Positions 41,222-50,464 of a stretch of DNA of 64,000 nucleotides are shown piece by piece. The notes beneath the pieces are model-generated. The model searched no databases, was not told where the DNA came from, and saw nothing but the letters and a program-made list of their open reading frames with translations. The translations under genes were made by a program, and so were the position numbers. Source of the DNA: an uncultured Collinsella sp. (GTDB taxonomy: Bacteria; Actinomycetota; Coriobacteriia; Coriobacteriales; Coriobacteriaceae); NCBI GenBank assembly GCA_902491765.1, contig CABUIY010000001.1:1-64000 (forward strand), given 5' to 3'. Numbering within the stretch: the stretch's first letter is position 1; every line of letters starts with the position of its first letter.

Positions 41222-42658
41222 ATGTCGAATGTCCCCACCATCAGCTCGGGACCAAATGATACCGAGCGATCGCCCGAGGGTGCCACCGAAACGATTCCCC
41301 TCATAACAGACGTGCACGCCACACAGCAAAATGGCAGCACAAGCGATACAACCGAGATTTCTGACGAAGAGGCCTACGCCAAGCTCAAAGCAAAGCGTGC
41401 CGAACGTCGACGCAAAAAGCTGATTCGACGCGGTATTGCCGCCGGCGTCATAGGTGCCATCGCGCTCATTGCCATTGTCGCTACCCTGGTTCTCAATGCG
41501 CAGCCACAGGGAGCTAGCGGGCCTGTGACCGACATGGTGACCGAGGGCACGTTTAGCACAACGGTCGAGGCGAAAGGCCAGCTCAAACCCATTTCGTCCT
41601 CAGTGGTCTCCCCTTCTGTCGACGGCACGGTCGATTCGATCAACGTGCAGGCAGGCCAATCCGTCAACGAGGGCGACGTGCTTATGACCATTAAAAACGA
41701 CGAGCTCGATCGCAACGTTGCCGAGGCGCAGCGTGCAGTTGCCGCCGCTCAGGAAGACCTCGCCAACGCGCAGAAAGCCGCAGCTGCCGCGCAGGCCACC
41801 CCAACGATGGACGTCGAGGGAGCTTCCGCAGCGGCTGGCGTCTCCGCCGCATCAGCGGACACGAACGCCGTATCGGCCGCGCAGCGCAGCCTCGCTTCGG
41901 CCCAGGCAAACCTCGACCAGGCGAACGCCAAGGCCTCCAGTCGCACGGTCACGGCCCCGAGCTCGGGTAGCATCGTGGAGCTCAATGCCAAAGTGGGCGC
42001 CACGGTTACAGGCGGCATGATCATGGGCGAAAGCGATACGAGCGGCGGCAAGCAGTGCATGCAGATCGCCGACCTATCCAAGATGAAGGTGACCGTGCAG
42101 GTGGGCGAAAAGGACATCGCCAAGATCGCCGTTGGGCAGAGCGCCAACGTCACGTATCCCGCGTTTCCCGATATCGTGAGCCAGGGCACCGTCACGGCTA
42201 TCGCGTCGGTGGCAAACTCTGACGCCGCCAACGGTGGCGGCGGCAGCGTAACCTTTAACGTCGACATTCTCATAGAGGCGCCCGACGCGCGCCTGAAGCC
42301 GGGCATGACAGCCGAGGTATCAGTGGTGACCGAGCAGCTCGACGACGTGGTGATGGTGCCGACGATGGCGCTCATGACCGAAGACGGCGAACACTATTAC
42401 GTCAACGTGGCGACTGATGACGAGGGCAAGCAAACCCGTCGCGTGAAGGTGACCGTCGTGACGCAAAACGACAACGAAGCCGTAGTCGGCAAGACACAGG
42501 TCAAGCGCGACGACCAGGGCAACGAGATCAACCCCAACGTGCCGGTTACCAAGCTGCGCGATGGCGACACCCTCGTCATGGACACCGGAGCGGACGCAGC
42601 GGCTGACGGCGGCTACGGCGCGGATTCGGGCAGTATGTCTGCCGACGAGGGCATGTAA
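41222..42658 (+). CDS. HlyD/MacA-family periplasmic adaptor of an ABC exporter
   Basis: This 478-residue protein has a polar N-terminus, one membrane helix at about 66-90 (GVIGAIALIAIVATLVL), a biotinyl-lipoyl-like half (VVSPSVDGTVDSINVQAGQSV, VLMTIKND), an Ala-rich helical hairpin (about 165-240), the second lipoyl half (VTAPSSGSIVELNAKVGATV) and beta-barrel domains (VTVQVGEKDIAKIAVGQ). This is the MacA/HlyD plan in a Gram-positive setting, where it would link the MacB-like permease to the cell surface. AAAGGAGACGCC precedes the ATG. Its stop overlaps the ATPase start (TAATG). The C-terminal tail is Gly/Asp-rich. The transported substrate is unknown. Confidence 0.9.
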   Translation: MSNVPTISSGPNDTERSPEGATETIPLITDVHATQQNGSTSDTTEISDEEAYAKLKAKRAERRRKKLIRRGIAAGVIGAIALIAIVATLVLNAQPQGASGPVTDMVTEGTFSTTVEAKGQLKPISSSVVSPSVDGTVDSINVQAGQSVNEGDVLMTIKNDELDRNVAEAQRAVAAAQEDLANAQKAAAAAQATPTMDVEGASAAAGVSAASADTNAVSAAQRSLASAQANLDQANAKASSRTVTAPSSGSIVELNAKVGATVTGGMIMGESDTSGGKQCMQIADLSKMKVTVQVGEKDIAKIAVGQSANVTYPAFPDIVSQGTVTAIASVANSDAANGGGGSVTFNVDILIEAPDARLKPGMTAEVSVVTEQLDDVVMVPTMALMTEDGEHYYVNVATDDEGKQTRRVKVTVVTQNDNEAVVGKTQVKRDDQGNEINPNVPVTKLRDGDTLVMDTGADAAADGGYGADSGSMSADEGM

Positions 42659-43431
42659 TGCGTCCCGTTATCGACATCCGCAACGTGCACCGCATCTTTG
42701 AGAGCGAGGCGGGGTGCGCCCACATCCTGCACAACGTGAGCCTGGCGGTAAATCCCGGCGAATTCGTCGCTATCACTGGCCCCTCGGGCTCGGGCAAATC
42801 AACGCTCATGAACATCCTAGGCTGCCTGGATAAGCCGACGGCGGGCGACTACTACCTGCAAGGGCTCAACGTGGCCGAGCTCGATGATGACGAGCTCACC
42901 GAAGTTCGCGCCCTGAGCATTGGCTTTGTCTTTCAGAGCTTCAACCTGCTGCCGCGCCTGTCGGTTATCGAAAACGTCATGCTGCCGCTGGCCTACACCA
43001 ATGTGCCCCGTAGCCAGCGCGAAATGCGCGCCGTGCACGCGCTGCAGGCCGTCACGCTACCGGTCGACCACTGGGACCACCGCATATCCGAGCTCTCGGG
43101 CGGCCAGATGCAGCGTGTCGCCATCGCACGCGCCCTCGTTAATGACCCGCCCATCATCCTGGCCGATGAGCCGACGGGAAACCTGGACTCCGCTACCGGA
43201 GCGCTTGTGATGGAGACCTTCCATAAGCTCCAGAAGCGCGGCAAAACCATCGTGCTTATCACACACGACCCCGGCATCGCCGCCGAGGCCGACCGTGCCG
43301 TGACCATCCGCGACGGTCGCATTCACGACGGCGCGTATATTCCACATGCACCGCGGACCCTACGCAGCGCCGTAGATAGCCTGCCCATGATTTCCGCCTC
43401 CGCCAACCCGCCGAAAGGAGAGATGGCATGA
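42658..43431 (+). CDS. ABC transporter ATPase (MacB/LolD type)
   Basis: This 257-residue ATPase of the FtsE/LolD/MacB group has Walker A TGPSGSGKSTLMNI, Q-loop GFVFQSFNLLPRL, signature ELSGGQMQRVAIARAL, Walker B PPIILADEPTGNLDS and the H-loop LITHDPGIA. It works with the permease encoded next to it; both would form the inner-membrane part of a tripartite-like exporter or of a peptide/antibiotic efflux and stress-response system. Start and stop overlap both neighbours (TAATG and ATGA), so the three genes are translationally coupled. Confidence 0.95.
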   Translation: MRPVIDIRNVHRIFESEAGCAHILHNVSLAVNPGEFVAITGPSGSGKSTLMNILGCLDKPTAGDYYLQGLNVAELDDDELTEVRALSIGFVFQSFNLLPRLSVIENVMLPLAYTNVPRSQREMRAVHALQAVTLPVDHWDHRISELSGGQMQRVAIARALVNDPPIILADEPTGNLDSATGALVMETFHKLQKRGKTIVLITHDPGIAAEADRAVTIRDGRIHDGAYIPHAPRTLRSAVDSLPMISASANPPKGEMA

Positions 43432-44642
43432 GCGCCCGCGATCTTATCCAGGAAGCCCTTCACTCGCTCGAGGCCAACAAGGGGCGCAGCCTGCTCACCA
43501 TCCTGGGCATTGTCATCGGCATCGCCTCGGTTATCGCCATGACTTCGCTCATCGGCGGCATCCAAAACAGCTTGGTCAACAGCCTGGGCCTCAATGCGGC
43601 ACGCATGGTGCAAATCTATTCGTCGCAAGAACTCACCGAGTCGGACATCGAGAAGCTTCAAAAACTGGTGCCGCAGATAGAGCAGATCGGCATTGTCGAC
43701 AGCGCGTATACCGAGTACAAGACCGGCAATAAAAGCTATACCGTCATGGCACAGGGTGTCGATAGTGACATGCTTGACGCCGTGGGGGCCAGCAAGCTCG
43801 TTGCGGGGCGTACCTATTCCCAGGCCGAGTCTCAATCAGGCTCGCGCGTGGCGCTCATCAGCCGCGGCGGCGCCGATCAGCTGTACGGCAACGAACAGGA
43901 TGCGCTGGGGAAAACCATCAAGGTGTCCAACGGCGAGGTGCAGATTGTAGGCGTGATTGATGGCGGCAGCGACTCCATGGGCTCTCTCACGCTGTATATG
44001 CCACGCGAAACCATCTCAGGTCTGTTTGGCGACGAGAATCCCTCATTCCCCAGCGTGATGGCACTTGCCGCCGAGGGCACGGACATGGATGAGCTTTGTA
44101 AGACCATCGAGTCCAAGGTGCGCGCGATGAAGGGCATCGAGGAGGAGGATGAGTACGACAGTGTATCGGCGACATCCATGAAAAGCGCCATCGATGCACT
44201 CAACTCCTTTATGGGCGCGTTCTCGCTCATCATGGGTGCTGTCGCCAGCATCTCGCTGCTTGTCGGCGGTATCGGCATTATGAATATGATGCTTACCAAC
44301 GTAACGGAGCGCATTCGCGAGATCGGCATCCGCCGCGCTCTGGGCGCCAGTCGTCGCGATATCACCGCGCAGTTTTTGGCCGAGTCTTCGGCGCTGTGCG
44401 TCACCGGCGGACTGTTGGGTGTCCTGATTGGCTATCTGCTGGCCTGGGCTCTTGCGATGTTTGCCTCCGGATCCGGGATTCTTGGCGAGCTCGGTGCCAG
44501 CGGGCAAATCACACCGAGCTTTTCAATCGCCACGGTATTGCTGGCCTTCGCCGTCTCCGTCGGCATCGGCGTAATCTTTGGCTTCTACCCCGCTCGCCGC
44601 GCGGCAAAGCTCGACCCGGTGGAGTGCCTACGCTACCAGTAA
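43428..44642 (+). CDS. ABC transporter permease (MacB/FtsX type)
   Basis: This 404-residue permease has the MacB plan. The first membrane helix follows ALHSLEANKGRSLLTILGIVIG. A large extracytoplasmic MacB_PCD domain spans about 45-275. Three membrane helices lie at the C-terminus (LIMGAVASISLLVGGIGIMNM, GLLGVLIGYLLAWALAMF, VLLAFAVSVGIGVIFGF). NMMLTNVTERIREIGIRRALGA is the conserved FtsX-type coupling motif, and YPARRAAKLDPVECLRY ends it. The MacA-like adaptor and ATPase genes are upstream. It is the last gene before the repeat element at 44656 and the switch to the cobalamin operon. Confidence 0.93.
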   Translation: MSARDLIQEALHSLEANKGRSLLTILGIVIGIASVIAMTSLIGGIQNSLVNSLGLNAARMVQIYSSQELTESDIEKLQKLVPQIEQIGIVDSAYTEYKTGNKSYTVMAQGVDSDMLDAVGASKLVAGRTYSQAESQSGSRVALISRGGADQLYGNEQDALGKTIKVSNGEVQIVGVIDGGSDSMGSLTLYMPRETISGLFGDENPSFPSVMALAAEGTDMDELCKTIESKVRAMKGIEEEDEYDSVSATSMKSAIDALNSFMGAFSLIMGAVASISLLVGGIGIMNMMLTNVTERIREIGIRRALGASRRDITAQFLAESSALCVTGGLLGVLIGYLLAWALAMFASGSGILGELGASGQITPSFSIATVLLAFAVSVGIGVIFGFYPARRAAKLDPVECLRYQ

Positions 44643-44655
44643 GCCACCGCCAACA

Positions 44656-44724
44656 AGTTGCGGTGAATTAGGGACTAAATATGCTATCTAGCAGCAAAAA
44701 CAGACACTATTTCACCGCAACTTA
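44656..44724. repeat. Intergenic hairpin element, copy 2 (AGTTGCGGTGAA family)
   Basis: The arms AAGTTGCGGTGAA (44656-44668) and TTCACCGCAACTT (44712-44724) share the AGTTGCGGTGAA core, and a nearby GGACT, with the element at 28433. It lies between the ends of two convergent operons and exactly where base usage shifts to the cobalamin region. Confidence 0.8.
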
Positions 44725-44853
44725 TTGAAAGGCTGCTTGCGCCAGTTCCGGGCGTCGTCCTCGAGCTATTGGCGGATGACGGGCTTGTACGGGTCGAGCT
44801 TGCTCGAGGCGCTTCTCCTCGCGGGCGGGAGGGCACGCAGGCGCGGCGAGCGC

Positions 44854-45627
44854 CTAGCGCGCGAACTCCCGTAAGAGCGCGTCTTCCACTTCCCGAAGCG
44901 AAAGGGCCCCGCCTCCCTCGGCGGGACGGGCGACCACGATACAGCGCGCTCCCACGTCGCGCGCGGAGGCGATCTTCTCGGCCGTGCCGCCTACGGTTCC
45001 CGAGTCCTTGGTCACAAGCCACTGGGCGCCCACCTGCCGAAGCATCGCCTCGTTGAGCTCGCGGGTGAAGGGCCCCTGCATGCCGATGACGTGCGACGGC
45101 GAAAACCCCGCGTCGATGCACTTCGTTATAGCACCGGGAAGCGGGAGCACACGCACGAAGAAGCGCTCCGCGAAATCGGCGACGCGCGTGTAGTGAGCAA
45201 GTTCCTTGCTCCCCGTCGTGAGAAGCGCGCGACCCGGGTTCTCGGAGAGAAAGCGCGCCGCGCAGGCGATCGACGCGACCGACACGACGCCTTTGGGCAG
45301 CGCCTCGGCCGGGCGCGCAAGGCGCAGGCATCGTGCACCCACGGCGAGCGAAGCGGCCCGGATGTTGCCGCTTGCGAGCGTAGCGTAGGGGTGCGTGGCG
45401 TCGACGACGATGTGCGCGCCGGAAAGCTCGCGCTCCATGTCGGCCTCGTCGAGCCTGCCCGCATGCACCTCGATACCCGGAAGCTCGCCCAAAAGCTCGC
45501 CTCCGTAATCGGTTGCCGCGTAGGCACGGGCGGGGATGCCCGCCCCGCTCGCCCATTCGCACAGAAGGCGGCCCTCGGTGGTGCCGGCGAAGATGCGCAG
45601 CGCCGGCGCGGATGCGGGCGCCGTCAC
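44854..45627 (-). CDS. cbiJ: Cobalt-precorrin-6A/precorrin-6A reductase
   Basis: This 257-residue NAD(P)H-dependent reductase of the corrin ring carries an N-terminal ALRIFAGTTEGRLLCEW, IVVDATHPYATLASGNIRAA, TGSKELAHYTRVAD and IGMQGPFTRELNEAMLRQVGAQWLVTKDSGTVGG, all diagnostic for CbiJ/CobK. The start is the GTG at 45627, fixed by a GTGA overlap with the cbiC stop. It is the last gene of the operon. The 211-base gap to the ABC permease holds only the repeat element and no clear terminator on the minus strand. Confidence 0.92.
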   Translation of the reverse strand: MTAPASAPALRIFAGTTEGRLLCEWASGAGIPARAYAATDYGGELLGELPGIEVHAGRLDEADMERELSGAHIVVDATHPYATLASGNIRAASLAVGARCLRLARPAEALPKGVVSVASIACAARFLSENPGRALLTTGSKELAHYTRVADFAERFFVRVLPLPGAITKCIDAGFSPSHVIGMQGPFTRELNEAMLRQVGAQWLVTKDSGTVGGTAEKIASARDVGARCIVVARPAEGGGALSLREVEDALLREFAR

Positions 45628-46265
45628 TTCGGGCCCCCTGGGCGCGTGATCTGGTAGAGCAGCGCGTTCATAATGGCAGCCGCCACGGTCGAGCCGCCCT
45701 TGCGACCCCTCGCGACGATGGCCGGCACGCGTCGCGCGAGTAGCTCCTCTTTCGCCTCGACAACGTTCACAAACCCGACCGGCACCCCAACGACGAGCGC
45801 GGGCGCGATCTTCCCCGCGTCCATAAGCTCGGCGAGGCGCAGAAGTGCTGTGGGAGCGTTGCCGACGGCCACGATGAGCGGACCCTCGATGCCGCAAGCT
45901 TTGTCCATGCTCGCAACGGCGCGAGTCGTGCCCGCGGCGCGCGCAGCCGCGGCGACATTAGGGTCGGCCATGTAGCACACGGCCTTGCAGCCGAGCTTTG
46001 CGAGCGCGGGCTTGCTTATGCCTGCGAGCGCCATGTTCGTGTCGGTGAGCACCGTGGCCCCTGCGCGCAGTGCGTCGAGAGCACAGTGCGCGGCGTCATG
46101 GGTGAATACGAGGGAATCGGCGTACGAGAAGTCGGCAGTGGTGTGGATGACGCGCTTCACGACGGGCTCTTCAAGCGGCGGGAACGTGCGGCCGCCGAGC
46201 TCTTCGGTGATGATCTCGAAGCTGCGCCGCTCGATGTCGCCGGGCGCCATCTCCTTGGAATCCAT
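45624..46265 (-). CDS. cbiC: Cobalt-precorrin-8 methylmutase
   Basis: This 213-residue enzyme moves the C11 methyl group to C12, forming cobyrinate. IERRSFEIITEELG at the N-terminus, VVKRVIHTTADFSYAD with the catalytic His, TDTNMALAGISK, VAVGNAPTALLRLAEL and GVPVGFVNVVEAKE are the CbiC/CobH signatures. Length is normal. It starts one base before the cobO stop ends and its stop overlaps cbiJ. Confidence 0.95.
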   Translation of the reverse strand: MDSKEMAPGDIERRSFEIITEELGGRTFPPLEEPVVKRVIHTTADFSYADSLVFTHDAAHCALDALRAGATVLTDTNMALAGISKPALAKLGCKAVCYMADPNVAAAARAAGTTRAVASMDKACGIEGPLIVAVGNAPTALLRLAELMDAGKIAPALVVGVPVGFVNVVEAKEELLARRVPAIVARGRKGGSTVAAAIMNALLYQITRPGGPK

Positions 46266-46781
46266 CTAGTACTCCACTCCTTCCCTTGCACCTATCCCCT
46301 GAGCGTAGGGGTGTTTCTCGCACCGCATCTCGGTTATGTAGTCGGCCTTCTCCACGATCTTGCGGGAAGGCGCGCGCCCGGTGAGCGCTACTTCGACGCC
46401 GCGCGCGGACATATCGAGCGCGCGGTCCACGAGCGCCTCGTCGACAAGCCCCTTCGAAAGCGCGTCGAGCGCCTCGTCGAGCACGAGCAGCCCCTCCTGC
46501 GCGCCCTCGAGCTCGGCGAGCGCGGAAGCGAGGTTCCCATCGTGCAGCTCGCGCGTCGCGGCAAGTTCTTCCGACGTCATGGACCAGGTAAACTTGTCCG
46601 ACGCCTTCCCCGCGAACACGGGCACGCCGAAATGCTCGGCGAGCAGGCGCACCTCCCCGCTTTCGCCGTCTTTCAGGAACTGCACGACGACGACGCGGCG
46701 GCCTGCGGCGAGCATGCGAAGGGCGAGGCCCATCGCCGCCGTGGTCTTGCCTTTGCCGTCGCCATGATACACGTGGATCAT
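46266..46781 (-). CDS. cobO: Cob(I)yrinic acid a,c-diamide adenosyltransferase
   Basis: This 171-residue CobA/BtuR-type adenosyltransferase shows the P-loop in HVYHGDGKGKTTAAMGLALR, VVVVQFLKDGESGE and LLVLDEALDALSKGLVD, then VALTGRAPSR and MRCEKHPYAQGIGAREGVEY at the C-terminus, all standard for the family. It adds the upper adenosyl ligand. The ATG at 46781 overlaps the cbiP stop (ATGA). The frame extends further upstream, but that part lies inside cbiP and is a shadow. Confidence 0.95.
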   Translation of the reverse strand: MIHVYHGDGKGKTTAAMGLALRMLAAGRRVVVVQFLKDGESGEVRLLAEHFGVPVFAGKASDKFTWSMTSEELAATRELHDGNLASALAELEGAQEGLLVLDEALDALSKGLVDEALVDRALDMSARGVEVALTGRAPSRKIVEKADYITEMRCEKHPYAQGIGAREGVEY

Positions 46782-48277
46782 ACGCCCTCCTCGATAATGC
46801 GGTAGACATACTCCATGTCGAGCGCCACGCGCACGGAGTCGGCCAGGCGGTCGAACTCGCGCGCACGGTGATCGGCCGCGGACGCCGCGCCCGCAGCACC
46901 CACGACGCTCTCGGGCAGGCCACGCATGCGCGCGAGCGAGCGCGCGAGGGCGAGCGCCACCCCCGGTTCGTCGAACAGGCCGTGGAGATAGGTTCCGAAC
47001 ACGTTTCCGCAGGCCGCGCCTTCTGGTTTGTCGCCAATCGTGCCCGCAGGGGCGCAGGAGACGATCGTTTCGCCGTCGTGGATCTCGTACCCGCGAGCCG
47101 TCATGCCGTTCCACACCGAGAACGCACCTTGGGCGCCTGTGATGCGCAGCTCCGACTGGGCGAGGCGCTTTTCCTCCCTGAACACCGTACTTGCAGGGAT
47201 GAGCCCGAGCCCGCGCGCGGTGCCAGCGCCTTCCCTGCCGTGCGGGTCGGAAAGCTCGTCACCCAAAAGCTGGTAGCCTCCGCATATGCCGAGCACCGGC
47301 GTGCCCGCACCCGAAAGCGCGCGTACACAGGCTCCGATGCCGCTAGCCGCAAGCCAGCGCGCGTCGTCGAGCGTGGTCTTCGAGCCGGGGAGCACCACCA
47401 GGTCGGGTCGGCCCAGATCGGTCGTCGAGGAAACGTAGCGCACGCCCACGCCGGGCACGCGCGAAAGCGGGTCGAAGTCGGTGAAGTTCGACAGATGTGG
47501 AAGGCGCACGACGGCGACGTCGATGACGCCGCGCGCCTCGCGGGCAGATAGGCGCGGCGCGAGCGAGTCCTCGTCGTCCAGGTCGAGCGTAAGATACGGC
47601 ACGACCCCCACGACGGGAACCCCGCACATCTTCTCGAGCGGGGCCAAACCCGGGCGCAGGATTTCCACATCGCCGCGGAACTTGTTCACCACAAGCCCCC
47701 GCAAAAGAGCGCGATCCTCGGGCGCAAAGAGCGCGACCGTGCCGTAGAGCTGGGCAAACACCCCGCCTGGGTCGATGTCGCCCGCGAGCAGCACGGGGGA
47801 GGACACGGCGCGCGCGAGCCCCATGTTGACGATGTCGTTTTCGGCAAGGTTGATTTCGACGGGGCTGCCGGCGCCCTCGATGACGATGACGTCGTTTTCC
47901 TCCGCGAGCGAATCGAACGCCTCCAAAATCTGCGGCATGAACGCCTTCTTTCGCGCGAAGTAGTCCCTCGCAGCGAAGGCTCCCTGCGCCTTGCCGGCCA
48001 CGATGAGCTGGCTTCGGTGGTCGCTTTCGGGCTTGAGCAGGATGGGGTTCATGCGCACGTCGGGCGCGATGCCGCACGCCTCGGCCTGCATGATCTGGGC
48101 GCGCCCCATCTCGAGCCCATCGGCCGTGACACCGCTGTTGAGCGCCATGTTCTGGCTCTTGAAGGGAGCCACGCGCAGGCCGTCCTGCGAAAGCACACGG
48201 CACAGCCCCGCCGCAAGCAGGCTCTTCCCCGCGTTCGACATGGTGCCCTGGATCATGATGGGCTTCGCCCTACCCAC
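46778..48277 (-). CDS. cbiP: Cobyric acid synthase
   Basis: This 499-residue ATP- and glutamine-dependent enzyme amidates four side chains of adenosylcobyrinate diamide. The N-terminal synthetase domain has PIMIQGTMSNAGKSLLAAGL, VAPFKSQNMALNSGVT, GRAQIMQAEACGI and VIEGAGSPVEINL. The C-terminal class-I-like amidotransferase domain has GVVPYLTLDLDDEDSL, GTPVLGICGGYQLLG with the nucleophilic Cys, and GTYLHGLFD with the His. The GTG at 48277 has AAGGAGG 9 bases upstream and lies within the end of cobD. Confidence 0.95.
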   Translation of the reverse strand: MGRAKPIMIQGTMSNAGKSLLAAGLCRVLSQDGLRVAPFKSQNMALNSGVTADGLEMGRAQIMQAEACGIAPDVRMNPILLKPESDHRSQLIVAGKAQGAFAARDYFARKKAFMPQILEAFDSLAEENDVIVIEGAGSPVEINLAENDIVNMGLARAVSSPVLLAGDIDPGGVFAQLYGTVALFAPEDRALLRGLVVNKFRGDVEILRPGLAPLEKMCGVPVVGVVPYLTLDLDDEDSLAPRLSAREARGVIDVAVVRLPHLSNFTDFDPLSRVPGVGVRYVSSTTDLGRPDLVVLPGSKTTLDDARWLAASGIGACVRALSGAGTPVLGICGGYQLLGDELSDPHGREGAGTARGLGLIPASTVFREEKRLAQSELRITGAQGAFSVWNGMTARGYEIHDGETIVSCAPAGTIGDKPEGAACGNVFGTYLHGLFDEPGVALALARSLARMRGLPESVVGAAGAASAADHRAREFDRLADSVRVALDMEYVYRIIEEGV

Positions 48278-49493
48278 GGGTATCGACCTCCTTCGCCGAG
48301 CCTCGGCCATCCGCGCCCGCCATAGCGTCGCTGCAAGAAGCGCCGCCCCGTTCGTCGGGTTCGCCTTCGCCCGATGCGCCTTCCGCCCGAAGCGCGCGGC
48401 CGAACGCCATCGCAAGCCGGGCATTCTCCTTGCGCGTGCGCACCGCGACGCGGCACCAGAAACGGGACAGTACCGAAAACGAGTCGCACGTGCGGACCAA
48501 AACCCCCTGTTTATACAGGCGCTCGGGGATGTCTTTCGCCGGTGTCCGGACTAAAAGGAAGTTCGCATCCGACGGCACGACGGAAAGCCCGAGCGAGGAG
48601 AGCTCGTGGGAAAGCCACGCTCGCTCGCCCGTCAATACATCGCGCGTGCGCGAGACGTATTCGACGTCTTCCAGGGCGGCGATACCCGCGGCCTCGGCGA
48701 CCGAGGAGACGGGCCACGCCTGCCCCGCCCGTCGAATCCCCTCGAGGAGTTGGGCGTTTCCGCTGATCAGATATCCTAACCGCAACCCCGCCATTCCGTA
48801 GAGCTTGGTGAATGCGGAGAGCACGGCCACATGGCGCGAACACGCGGCGCGTGCGGCCACGCTCCTTTCGCGGGCGTCGGGCGCAAATCCGAGGAAGCAC
48901 TCGTCCACGACGAGCAGCGCGCCCACCTGCTCGCAGCGGCAAGCCGCGGCATCGATCACGCGGGGGTCGACGAGGCGCCCCGTCGGGTTGTTCGGATTGC
49001 AGAGGTACGCCACGTCTCCCGGCCCCTCGATCGCGCGGGCGAAGGAGGCAGGCACGTCGAAGTCGTCCGCTTCGGAGAGCGGGAACTCCTGCACGCATGC
49101 GCCGTAGTAAGATGCCGCCTCCGCATATTCAGAGAACGTCGGCGCGCACACGACGATGCGTTTCGGGCGCACCGCCGCAGCGAGCCGCCAGATGATGTCG
49201 GACGCGCCCGCGCCGCAGACGATAGTATCTTCGGGAATGCCCTGGGCGCGCGCTAGGGCGCGAACGAGGGCGAGACTTTCCCTATCGGGGTAGGCGTCGA
49301 TTCGAGAAAGCGCTTTGCAAGCTGCGGCGACGGCGCGCGGCGAGGGGCCTGCCGGATTCACGTTCACCGAGAAGTCAATGAGGTCGGAGGCGCCCCCTTC
49401 GCAACCGATGCCGAGCGATTGCGCGCTGCCCCCATGCGTACGGGCGCGCAGGATTCCCCCGGCAGCCCGGAGCGCGGCGTGGTCTTCCCTCAT
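48270..49493 (-). CDS. cobD: Threonine-phosphate decarboxylase (aminotransferase fold)
   Basis: This PLP enzyme of 407 residues supplies (R)-1-amino-2-propanol phosphate for the nucleotide loop. LIDFSVNVNPAGPS, VCGAGASDIIWRL, CNPNNPTGRLV, LLVVDECFLGFA and the PLP-lysine region LSAFTKLYGMAGLRLGYL match CobD/HisC relatives. Position beside cbiB favours CobD over HisC. The start is fixed by ATGA overlap with cbiB. The C-terminus carries about 40 extra low-complexity residues (Gly/Glu/Ser-rich) not usual in the family. The naming follows Salmonella, where CobD is the decarboxylase and CbiB the next enzyme. Confidence 0.85.
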   Translation of the reverse strand: MREDHAALRAAGGILRARTHGGSAQSLGIGCEGGASDLIDFSVNVNPAGPSPRAVAAACKALSRIDAYPDRESLALVRALARAQGIPEDTIVCGAGASDIIWRLAAAVRPKRIVVCAPTFSEYAEAASYYGACVQEFPLSEADDFDVPASFARAIEGPGDVAYLCNPNNPTGRLVDPRVIDAAACRCEQVGALLVVDECFLGFAPDARERSVAARAACSRHVAVLSAFTKLYGMAGLRLGYLISGNAQLLEGIRRAGQAWPVSSVAEAAGIAALEDVEYVSRTRDVLTGERAWLSHELSSLGLSVVPSDANFLLVRTPAKDIPERLYKQGVLVRTCDSFSVLSRFWCRVAVRTRKENARLAMAFGRALRAEGASGEGEPDERGGASCSDAMAGADGRGSAKEVDTRG

Positions 49494-50464
49494 GCCATCG
49501 CCCCCAAGGCGAGCACGACCGCCGCGCGCGCGGCGCCGAAGACGACGAGCGCGCATACGGACGCGGCGAGCATGAGCCTTGTCGCCCGGGCGATGTCGCC
49601 CCACTCGATTTCACGGGACGCGTCGCCTATCGTCGGTTTCTCAACGAGCTTGCCGAAATACACCGCGGGTCCTGCCAGGCGCAGCCCGAGCGCGCCCGCA
49701 CACGCTGACTCGGTCTGCGCCGAGTTGGGGCTCGCATGGCGACGCCTGTCGCGGCGCCAGATGCGCGCCGCCCCGCGCGCGTCGAGCCCGACGATCGGGC
49801 ACACGGCGATCATGAACAGGGCCGATAAGCGCGAGGGAATCCAGTTCACCGCATCGTCGAGGCGCGCCGAGGCGCGACCGAAGTCGATGTAGCGCTCGTT
49901 TTTGTAGCCCACCATACTGTCGAGCGTGTTCACCGCCTTGTACGCCATGCCCAAGGGCGCACCCCCGATCATAAGGTAGAAAAGTGGCGCGATGACGCCG
50001 TCGCTCGCGTTCTCCGCCACCGTTTCCACGGCGGCGCGCGCGACGCCCTGCTCGTCGAGAACAGACGTGTCGCGTCCCACGATGAGCCCGACGGCTTCGC
50101 GCGCCGCGACAAGGCCGCCCTTCGAGAACGCGTGGGCCACGGCCAGGCTCTGGCGGCGCAGCTCGCATGTCGCGAGAACCTGATAGCTCGCCCATGCCTC
50201 GGCCACGAAGCGCAAGCCGGAGTGAACCATGCCGCAAAGATGTAGGATACCCCAGGTCAAAAGCCCACACGCAAGCGGAAGCGCCACGGCGAGCACAAGT
50301 CCTGCGGCGCGCGTGCCCGCGGACGTTTGCGGGAATGCGCCTCGAAGGCGGCCTTCGACCCACGTGATCGCGCGCCCCATGGCGACGACGGGATGGGGAA
50401 GCCAGCGCGGGTCGCCGAAGGCAAGGTCGGCCGCGAACCCGGCGGCGACGGCAAGAATCGTCAT
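49490..50464 (-). CDS. cbiB: Adenosylcobinamide-phosphate synthase
   Basis: This 324-residue integral membrane protein attaches aminopropanol phosphate to adenosylcobyric acid. Family signatures are AADLAFGDPRWLPHPVVAMGR (about 10-30), AVETVAENASDGVIAPLFYL, YKAVNTLDSMVGYKNERY, GRASARLDDAVNWIPSRL and HASPNSAQTESACAGALGL. Four or five membrane helices are visible. The ATG at 50464 overlaps the stop of the preceding fusion gene (TGATG); the extra 5' frame is inside that gene and is discarded. Confidence 0.94.
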   Translation of the reverse strand: MTILAVAAGFAADLAFGDPRWLPHPVVAMGRAITWVEGRLRGAFPQTSAGTRAAGLVLAVALPLACGLLTWGILHLCGMVHSGLRFVAEAWASYQVLATCELRRQSLAVAHAFSKGGLVAAREAVGLIVGRDTSVLDEQGVARAAVETVAENASDGVIAPLFYLMIGGAPLGMAYKAVNTLDSMVGYKNERYIDFGRASARLDDAVNWIPSRLSALFMIAVCPIVGLDARGAARIWRRDRRRHASPNSAQTESACAGALGLRLAGPAVYFGKLVEKPTIGDASREIEWGDIARATRLMLAASVCALVVFGAARAAVVLALGAMA

